Of a DNA stretch of 48,944 nucleotides, positions 43,600 through 48,944 are shown in pieces (positions within the stretch are counted from its first letter, which is position 1; each line of letters begins with the position of its first letter). The notes below the pieces were generated by a model. It was not told the origin of the DNA. It made no database searches and worked only from the letters and a program-made list of their open reading frames with translations. Source of the stretch: Paracoccus rhizosphaerae (GTDB taxonomy: Bacteria > Pseudomonadota > Alphaproteobacteria > Rhodobacterales > Rhodobacteraceae); the NCBI RefSeq assembly GCF_026162645.1, contig NZ_JAOTBE010000026.1, positions 1 through 48,944 on the forward strand, read 5' to 3'. Made by a program: the position numbers and the translations under genes.

Positions 43600-44051
43600 T
43601 CCAGCGTCGCCAGGCGACCTTCGACCGCCATCATCTGGGCCACGGCATTGGCAGCCTCGGCACCCTTCTTGACGAAGTGTTCGCGGTAGAAGCCGGTCAG
43701 CAGCTCGGTTTCCTGATAGTTGTGCGGCGTCAGCGAGACCGAGAAGCAAGGTACACCCGTCTCCATCCCGGCCTGCATCAGGCCCGACACGACGGCCTGT
43801 GCCACGTAGTCGTGGCGATAGATGCCGCCGTCCACCACCAGCGCGGCGGCGACCACGGCGTCGTACTTGCCAGTCTGGGCCAGCTTCTTGGCCAGCAGGG
43901 GCATCTCGAACGCGCCGGGCACGTCCCAGGCCTCGACCTGGGCGCCGGGCATCTGGCGCGCAGCCTCGGCCAGGAAGCCGTCATGGGCGCGGTCGACGAC
44001 ATCGGAATGCCAGCGGGCCTTGATGAATGCGATACGGGGGGATTTGGTCAT
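43581..44051 (-). CDS. ribH: 6,7-dimethyl-8-ribityllumazine synthase (type II)
   Basis: A 156-residue lumazine synthase: IAFIKARWHSDVVDRAH, WDVPGAFEMPLLAKKLA, VAAALVVDGGIYRHDYVAQAVVSGLM and VSLTPHNYQE. It catalyses the penultimate step of riboflavin synthesis. The start WHSDVVDRA... and LTPHNYQE pattern resembles the RibH2 (type II, decameric) enzymes of Brucella and rhizobia rather than the short icosahedral type. Stand-alone gene, with no other rib genes near, led by an FMN riboswitch. Its 3' end overlaps the convergent flavoprotein gene by 19 bases. Confidence 0.9.
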   Translation of the reverse strand: MTKSPRIAFIKARWHSDVVDRAHDGFLAEAARQMPGAQVEAWDVPGAFEMPLLAKKLAQTGKYDAVVAAALVVDGGIYRHDYVAQAVVSGLMQAGMETGVPCFSVSLTPHNYQETELLTGFYREHFVKKGAEAANAVAQMMAVEGRLATLDQADAA

Positions 44052-44126
44052 CTTTCAGGAACCTTCCGATAAGTTGCGTCAGGTCCCAAGGCAGTCACCA
44101 CGCATGGCCCGGGGCGGACCAGACGC

Positions 44127-44247
44127 GGTTCTCTTTCATCCGGACTATACCGTCGGCCCCGGAGTTTCACCGGATCTGCTGACCCCTTCCATCGGAAGGG
44201 CGCTCGCGGGCTGTGACCGCCGGTGGGGAATTGCACCCCGCCCTGAG
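44127..44247 (-). ncRNA. FMN riboswitch (RFN element) upstream of ribH
   Basis: On the minus strand the conserved RFN blocks follow in order: TCAGGGCGGGGTGCAA, TTCCCCACCGGCGGT, AGCCCGCGAGCG, a variable hairpin (CTTCC/GGAAG), GGTCAGCAGATCCGGTG, AACTCCGGGGCCGACGGT, and ATAGTCCGGATGAAAGAGAA. This is a textbook FMN aptamer, about 75-195 bases before the ribH start, so expression of ribH is turned down when FMN is plentiful. The expression platform (44052-44126) is not resolved, but sequence near the start could sequester the ribosome site. Confidence 0.93.
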
Positions 44248-44320
44248 AACAGCTTGAAGATAACGCCTTGCCAAAGCGCCGCCAAGTGTGATGCGGCATC
44301 TTTCGGTCGGAATGCGACCA

Positions 44321-45451
44321 TTAGATCGGGTCGATGTCGCCCCTGTCCCTTTCGGCGTGGAAACCGGCCACGAAACCCTCCAGCTGGCCAGCCGCGATCG
44401 CACCGCGCAGCCCGTCCATCAGCCGCTGGTAATAGCGCAGGTTGTGCCAGGTCAGCAGCATGCCGCTGATCATCTCACCGGCGCGGAAGACGTGGTGCAG
44501 ATAGGCGCGGGAATAGCCGGTGCAGGCGGGGCAGTCGCAGGTCTCGTCCAGGGGGCGCGGGTCGTCCTGGTGGCGGGCGTTCTTGATGTTGACCTGCCCG
44601 CGCGGCGTCCAGGCCTGCCCCGTCCGGCCTGATCGCGAGGGCAGCACGCAGTCCATCATGTCGATGCCGCGCTGCACAGCACCCACGATGTCGTCGGGCT
44701 TGCCCACCCCCATCAAGTAACGCGGCTTGTCCACCGGCAGGAAACCTGGGGCATAATCCAGCACGCCGAACATCGCCTCCTGTCCCTCCCCCACGGCCAG
44801 CCCGCCGACCGCATAGCCGTCGAAGCCGATGCCGCGCAGCGCCTGGGCCGACTCCTCGCGCAGATCACGCGTGACGCCGCCCTGCATGATCCCGAACAGC
44901 GCATGTCCCGGCCGGTCGCCGAAGGCGTCGCGGGACCGCTGCGCCCACCGCATCGACAGGCGCATCGATTCCGCCACGGCCTCTTCCGTCGCTGGCAGCG
45001 CGGGGCATTCGTCGAAGGCCATGACGATGTCGCTGCCCAGCAGGCGCTGGATCTCCATGCTGCGTTCCGGGGTCAGGTGGTGTTTCGATCCGTCGATATG
45101 GCTGGAAAAGGTCACGCCTTCTTCGGTCAGCTTGCGCAGGCCAGCCAGGCTCATCACCTGAAAGCCCCCGGAGTCCGTCAGGATCGGGCGGTCCCAGTTC
45201 ATGAACCGGTGCAGACCGCCCATCCGCGCCACCCGCTCGGCCCCCGGCCGCAGCATCAGGTGATAGGTGTTGCCCAGCAGGATGTCGGCGCCCGTCGCGC
45301 GCACGCTTTCGGGCAGCATCGCCTTGACCGTCGCTGCCGTGCCGACCGGCATGAAGGCGGGGGTGCGGATCTGGCCGCGCGGCGTGTCGATGACCCCGGT
45401 GCGCGCCGCGCCGTCGGTCGCCTGGAGAGTGAACTGGAAACGCGTGGTCAT
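44321..45451 (-). CDS. tgt: tRNA-guanine transglycosylase
   Basis: A 376-residue Tgt: [23 protein letters not shown], catalytic-site [13 protein letters not shown] (Asp93), the second nucleophile region [27 protein letters not shown] and the zinc site [16 protein letters not shown]. It exchanges guanine for preQ1 in the anticodon of tRNAs for Asp, Asn, His and Tyr in queuosine synthesis. Complete and of normal length. Divergent from the SufT-like gene; transcribed towards ribH but separated from it by the riboswitch. Confidence 0.95.
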   Translation of the reverse strand: MTTRFQFTLQATDGAARTGVIDTPRGQIRTPAFMPVGTAATVKAMLPESVRATGADILLGNTYHLMLRPGAERVARMGGLHRFMNWDRPILTDSGGFQVMSLAGLRKLTEEGVTFSSHIDGSKHHLTPERSMEIQRLLGSDIVMAFDECPALPATEEAVAESMRLSMRWAQRSRDAFGDRPGHALFGIMQGGVTRDLREESAQALRGIGFDGYAVGGLAVGEGQEAMFGVLDYAPGFLPVDKPRYLMGVGKPDDIVGAVQRGIDMMDCVLPSRSGRTGQAWTPRGQVNIKNARHQDDPRPLDETCDCPACTGYSRAYLHHVFRAGEMISGMLLTWHNLRYYQRLMDGLRGAIAAGQLEGFVAGFHAERDRGDIDPI

Positions 45452-45572
45452 GCTGCTGCCTGTCTGCGGAACCGGCCGCTTGTAGCGTCAGGGCCGCAGC
45501 GGTGCAATGCGCCCCACTGGACCGGGATGCCGCGGCATCCTATATAATCGGTCGGAATTGAAGGATGAGCCG

Positions 45573-45929
45573 ATGACCGAACCCCTGATGGAAGGCGCGC
45601 CGCTGATCGCGCCCTCGTCCACCGACCACCCGCTGTACGAAGCGGTCGTCGAGGCCTGCAAGACGGTCTACGACCCCGAGATCCCGGTGAACATCTATGA
45701 CCTGGGCCTGATCTACACGATCGACATCAACCCGGAAAACGAGGTCCGGGTGATCATGACGCTGACCGCCCCCGGCTGCCCCGTCGCGGGCGAGATGCCG
45801 GGCTGGGTCGCCGATGCAGTCGAACCGCTGCCCGGCGTCAAGCAGGTCGACGTCGAGATGACGTTCCAGCCCCAGTGGGGCATGGACATGATGTCGGACG
45901 AGGCGCGTCTGGAACTGGGCTTCATGTAG
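45573..45929 (+). CDS. SufT/MIP18-like Fe-S assembly protein
   Basis: A 118-residue DUF59 (MIP18) protein: LYEAVVEACKTVYDPEIPVNIYDLGLIYTIDI, then IMTLTAPGCPVAGEMPGWV and VEMTFQPQWGMDMMS. The Cys in TAPGCP is the conserved one. Such proteins mature iron-sulfur clusters (SufT in SUF operons, PaaD-like elsewhere). The start at 45573 is chosen over the longer frame because AAGGATGA lies upstream. Next gene is an A-type carrier, which supports the Fe-S role. The usual sufBCDS genes are not in the window. Confidence 0.85.
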   Translation: MTEPLMEGAPLIAPSSTDHPLYEAVVEACKTVYDPEIPVNIYDLGLIYTIDINPENEVRVIMTLTAPGCPVAGEMPGWVADAVEPLPGVKQVDVEMTFQPQWGMDMMSDEARLELGFM

Positions 45930-45986
45930 GCTTGAACCAGCGGGGGCTGCGTCCCTATCTTGATGTGACGTCGAAAGGAATTCGCC

Positions 45987-46358
45987 ATGTTCTCGATACC
46001 CGGTGCTGCCCCCGTCACCATCACGCCGGCCGCCGCCGCGCAGATCTCGCGCCTGATGGCAGGCAAGGACGCCTATGGCCTTCGCATCGGCCTGAAGAAG
46101 GGCGGCTGCGCGGGCATGGAATACACCATGGAACTGGCCGCCGAGCCTGCCGCCAACGAGGAGGTCGTGGACCGGGACGGCGCCCGCGTGCTGATCGCGC
46201 CCATGGCACAGATGTTCCTGTTCGGAACCGAGATCGACTATGAGACCGGCCTTCTGGAATCGGGCTTCAAGTTTCGCAATCCGAACGTTACCGACAGTTG
46301 CGGCTGCGGTGAATCCGTGCGCTTCGAGCCGCTGGAAGGCAGCCGCGCCCAGGACTGA
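45987..46358 (+). CDS. A-type Fe-S carrier (IscA/SufA-like)
   Basis: A 123-residue HesB/IscA-family protein: ITPAAAAQISRLMAGKD, GLKKGGCAGMEYTMEL with the first Cys, and FRNPNVTDSCGCGESVRFE with the two C-terminal Cys of CGC. It receives and passes on Fe-S clusters. GAAAGGAA lies before the start. Encoded 57 bases after the SufT-like gene in the same direction, so probably co-transcribed. Confidence 0.9.
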   Translation: MFSIPGAAPVTITPAAAAQISRLMAGKDAYGLRIGLKKGGCAGMEYTMELAAEPAANEEVVDRDGARVLIAPMAQMFLFGTEIDYETGLLESGFKFRNPNVTDSCGCGESVRFEPLEGSRAQD

Positions 46359-46434
46359 TCTTATGTGAGCGTTATCGCTGTTGCCCCCCGCTGCCCCGCT
46401 GGCTAAGCCTCTGGGGTCAACGGAGGGGATTTGC

Positions 46435-47172
46435 ATGGCACCGCGGAAGCTTGTGGCTGGAAACTGGAAGATGAACGGCGATCTGGCCGCACTCGATCAG
46501 GTCGACGAAATCGCGAAGGCCGCCCAAGATGCCGGGTGCGATGTGCTGATCTGCCCGCCGGCCCTTCTTGTGCACGCGATGAAGGCGCGAGCGGGCGACA
46601 TGCTGCTGGTCGGGGGCCAGGATTGCCACACGAAGGCGTCGGGCGCACATACCGGCGACATCGCTGCCCGGCAACTGTGCGATGTGGGTGCGACGCATGT
46701 GATCGTCGGCCATTCCGAGCGTCGCGCCGACCATTCCGAGACCAGCGAAGACGTGGCCGCCAAGGCCGCAGCCGCACACGAGGCCGGTCTGACCGCCATC
46801 ATCTGCCTGGGCGAGACCGAGGATCAGCGCGACGCTGGATCGACGCTCGAGGTCATCGCCGCGCAGCTGGCAGCCTCGGTTCCGTCGGGCGCCACGGCCG
46901 GCAACACCGTCGTCGCCTACGAGCCGGTCTGGGCGATCGGCACCGGTCGTGTCCCCGACACCGCACAGATCGCCGAGGTCCACGACAAGCTGCGCCAAGA
47001 CCTCTGCGCGCAGCTGCCGGACGGCGCCGAGGTGACCTTGCTCTACGGCGGCAGCGTCAAGGCCGGCAACGCAGCCGAGATCTTCGCGATCCCCAACGTG
47101 GACGGCGCGCTGGTGGGCGGTGCCAGCCTTGCCGCAGCGGACTTTGTCCCTATCATCCGGGCGATGACCTGA
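46435..47172 (+). CDS. tpiA: Triose-phosphate isomerase (housekeeping)
   Basis: A 245-residue TIM with Lys12 (AGNWKMNG), His93 (VGHSERR), Glu163 ([11 protein letters not shown]) and the [11 protein letters not shown] phosphate loop. It interconverts glyceraldehyde 3-phosphate and dihydroxyacetone phosphate. The ATG at 46435 follows GGAGGGGA; the open frame begins earlier without a ribosome site. Compared with the TIM-like protein at 25660-26421 it has the canonical motifs throughout and no sugar-catabolic neighbours, so this is the ordinary enzyme and the other is EryH. Confidence 0.95.
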   Translation: MAPRKLVAGNWKMNGDLAALDQVDEIAKAAQDAGCDVLICPPALLVHAMKARAGDMLLVGGQDCHTKASGAHTGDIAARQLCDVGATHVIVGHSERRADHSETSEDVAAKAAAAHEAGLTAIICLGETEDQRDAGSTLEVIAAQLAASVPSGATAGNTVVAYEPVWAIGTGRVPDTAQIAEVHDKLRQDLCAQLPDGAEVTLLYGGSVKAGNAAEIFAIPNVDGALVGGASLAAADFVPIIRAMT

Positions 47173-47240
47173 CGCAACTGTCGGCGGCAGCGATTTTGTC
47201 GTTGCAGAGCCGGGTCGAGCCGGTTAATCAATCCCCGTCC

Positions 47241-47317
<77 letters not shown>

Positions 47318-47383
47318 ATCTGTCATGTCTTTCATAGCATTCACAGCGACTTGATCTGTGGCGGTGGAGAATTATCCCCCGTG

Positions 47384-47417
47384 CCGTCCCCGCCTTGTGT
47401 AGGAAGCTAGGGGACGG
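47384..47417. other. Long-loop hairpin between tRNA-Arg and small gene
   Basis: CCGTCCCC at 47384-47391 pairs perfectly with GGGGACGG at 47410-47417 across 18 bases. It separates the tRNA from the convergent small gene and may be a terminator, though no T-run follows. Confidence 0.4.
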
Positions 47418-47430
47418 TCTGGGAACCTTA

Positions 47431-47655
47431 TCACGGGACTTCAGTCGAGCATTCGGGATCGGCGGCCCTGATCTTCTCTGGCCCTGCGTCCAGATGATGG
47501 AGTGCATCATTCAGCAAATCCATCGCATGCGCTGCGCCCCGTGGTAGCGGTGCAGTGTCTTTCTCTTGAAGGGCTGCACGATACAGAAGATCCAGAAAGC
47601 ACATCGCGTCATGCAGCTTGTCGGCGCTATCGTTCAGGTCGTGGATCGCGCTCAT
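47431..47655 (-). CDS. Hypothetical small protein
   Basis: A 74-residue protein, largely helical ([29 protein letters not shown], later [20 protein letters not shown]), with no recognised domain. AAGGAGG is seven bases before the ATG at 47655, and the ATG overlaps the stop of the truncated gene before it, so it belongs to a two-gene unit that was probably part of a mobile element placed next to tRNA-Arg. Confidence 0.6.
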   Translation of the reverse strand: MSAIHDLNDSADKLHDAMCFLDLLYRAALQEKDTAPLPRGAAHAMDLLNDALHHLDAGPEKIRAADPECSTEVP

Positions 47656-47780
47656 GCTGCGGCCTCCTTCCTCCAGATGCCGTGGCCGGTTTGGCGCTGG
47701 AGAAAATCAGCACCGTCGATGACGATGCCATTCAGGCCTTCCGCGACCTCCAGGAGATCCGCCACGACGTGGGTTCTCTG
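47652..47780 (-). pseudogene. Gene fragment cut by IS21-family element
   Basis: The C-terminal 40 or so residues ([41 protein letters not shown] as pieces) read as a normal helical protein and couple to the downstream small gene by ATGA. Upstream the frame runs into IS21-family sequence in the opposite direction, so the 5' part is lost. The end coordinate is approximate because the IS end could not be fixed. Confidence 0.5.
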
Positions 47781-47826
47781 GTGGTCGTTGCAGATCCCAC
47801 TGCAAGGGGTAACGGGAGTGATCCAC

Positions 47827-48826
47827 ATGGCACTTTTAAACATCATTCGACGCCTGCACTTGCGGCAGAAGCTGGCGGTCCGCGAGATCGCGCGGCGCAC
47901 TGGCCTGTCGCGCAACACGATTACCAAGCACCTGGCGGAGGGCACGATCGAGCCGAGGTTCGCGACGCCGAATCGCCCGAGCAAGCTTGATCCTTTCCCC
48001 AGAAGCTGGCCGGCTGGTTGAAGACGGAGGCCGGCAAGTCGCACAAGCAGCGGCGGACGCTGAAGCAGATGCATGCCGATCTCTCGAAGCTCGGCTTCAC
48101 CGGCTCCTGCAACCCGGTTGCGGCGTTTGCACGAGATTGGCGGCAGATCGGCAGCGCGAGCAACAGACTACGGGCCGTGGGACCTTTGTTCCGCTGGCTT
48201 TCCAGCCCGGCGAAGCCTTTCAGTTCGATTGGAGCAAAGACTATAGGCATTTGGCCAACGAGCGCACCAAGCTTCAGATGGCCCACATCAAGCTGTCCCA
48301 CAGCCGAGCGTTCCTGTTGCGCACTTACCCCCTGCAGACCCACGAGATGCTGTCGACGCCCACTGGCATGGCTTTCGCGTGCTTGACGGCGTGCCCGAAA
48401 GGGTATCTATGACAACATGCGCACGGCGGTGGACCGCGTTGGCCATGGCCAACCACTACGTCTTCGAGCCGCCGTCCATTGGGCTCGGACCGATGGCGCC
48501 GCAATAAAACGGCTTCTGCGATCCGACCGCAGGCTGGGACTGCGCCGGCGTGGGGCCACCGGTTCGAGCCCGCTGGCGCAGGGACAGGTCGAGAAGAACG
48601 TTCAGGACTCCCGTCGCCAGGTCTTGCAGAGGATGCCGGGCTTTCCCGACCTTGCCACGATGAATGCTGGCTGGAGCAGCGTTGCCTGGAGGTACGGCAG
48701 GAGACCCCGCGTGGCACGCTGCCCGGCACGATCGCCGATGTTTGGGCTGAGGAGCGGGCGGCGCTGATGCCGTTGCCGTCCGTCTTTGACGGCTTCATCG
48801 AGTTGAGCAAGCGCGTCTCGCCCACC
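47827..48826 (+). pseudogene. istA: IS21-family transposase IstA, decayed and truncated
   Basis: Starts at ATG 47827 with a helix-turn-helix: KLAVREIARRTGLSRNTITKHLAEG, then NRPSKLDP. The protein continues in other frames: KTEAGKSHKQRRTLKQMHADLS (from about 48018), FVPLAFQPGEAFQFDWSKDYRHL and QMAHIKLSHSRAFLLRTYPLQTHEML (48190-48350, with the first catalytic Asp), GIYDNMRTAVDRVG (about 48410), GQVEKNVQDSRRQVLQRMPGFPDL (about 48590), and PLPSVFDGFIELSKRVSPT up to 48826. At least four frameshifts are needed to join them. It is cut exactly after RVSPT by the IS256-family element, and the IstB gene is not in the window. Confidence 0.85.
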
Positions 48827-48944
48827 GAGAGTGTCAGATTTTCTGTGTATGAGTGATCTGGTCCATGCTTCTTCGACAGGAAGCATGCATGACGATCTCC
48901 AAGGAACTGCTGGACGAATTGCTGAAGGGCGTAGAGCGCCCTGA
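48827..48944 (+). mobile_element. IS256-family element, left end (runs off window)
   Basis: The IstA reading breaks at 48826/48827, where GAGAGTGTCAGATTTTC begins, a sequence typical of IS256-family terminal repeats. Sixty-two bases on, a transposase gene begins. Only the left end is visible, so the flanking target duplication and completeness cannot be checked. Confidence 0.75.
48889..48944 (+). CDS. IS256-family transposase, N-terminal fragment
   Basis: ATG at 48889 opens MTISKELLDELLKGVERP, the characteristic N-terminus of IS256-family (MULE-related) transposases, and the frame is still open at the window end. GACAGGAAG upstream may serve as ribosome site. Confidence 0.85.
   Translation, partial: MTISKELLDELLKGVERP

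Overview
The window looks like a chromosome segment of a high-GC alphaproteobacterium of the Rhodobacteraceae, probably Paracoccus or a close relative. This is inferred from the GC-rich third positions, the gene families (TAXI-type TRAP transporter with a DctB/DctD-like pair, minCDE, cytochrome c/DUF305/Grx-MauE trio, type II lumazine synthase) and an Ery-type tetritol locus. No 16S gene is present to confirm it.

Bases 1-9,500 are accessory DNA. The window opens in the C-terminus of an IS3-family transposase. A compact element on the minus strand follows (about 713-9319): tyrosine integrase, a coupled unknown gene, AlpA-like excisionase, two tiny genes, TOPRIM primase, DUF3987-type helicase/primase, a repeat-rich gene, an HNH-like protein, P27-type small terminase, an HTH protein, an HK97-type major capsid protein, two small unknowns and a tail-hub-like protein. 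No portal, protease, large terminase or tape measure is seen, so it resembles a phage satellite or a strongly reduced prophage. The integrase, primase and DUF3987 genes carry frameshifts or stops, while the HNH/terminase/capsid part is open.

Bases 10,000-23,100 hold ordinary chromosomal genes: a TAXI TRAP transporter (fused permease plus binding protein) behind a DctB/DctD-like two-component system, an acyltransferase-3 membrane protein, minC-minD-minE, and a three-gene set of membrane cytochrome c, DUF305 protein and glutaredoxin-MauE fusion.

Bases 23,200-43,600 form a large tetritol (erythritol-type) catabolic island. One minus-strand operon is deoR-type regulator, eryH (tpiA2), eryI (rpiB), fructose-bisphosphatase, class II aldolase; transketolase is divergent from it. 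A second minus-strand operon is eryA-eryB-eryC-Fe-ADH-eryD; divergent from it is DUF2291 plus a sugar ABC transporter, followed by a second FGGY kinase and a second GlpD/EryB-like flavoprotein. Erythritol would enter by the ABC transporter, be phosphorylated (EryA), oxidised (EryB) and isomerised by EryC, EryH and EryI to D-erythrose 4-phosphate. Transketolase, aldolase and bisphosphatase could then place it in central metabolism.

Bases 43,581-47,320 are housekeeping: ribH with an FMN riboswitch, tgt, a SufT-like protein, an A-type Fe-S carrier, the ordinary tpiA, and tRNA-Arg(CCG). After the tRNA come small unknown genes cut by a decayed IS21-family element, itself cut by an IS256-family element that runs off the end of the window.
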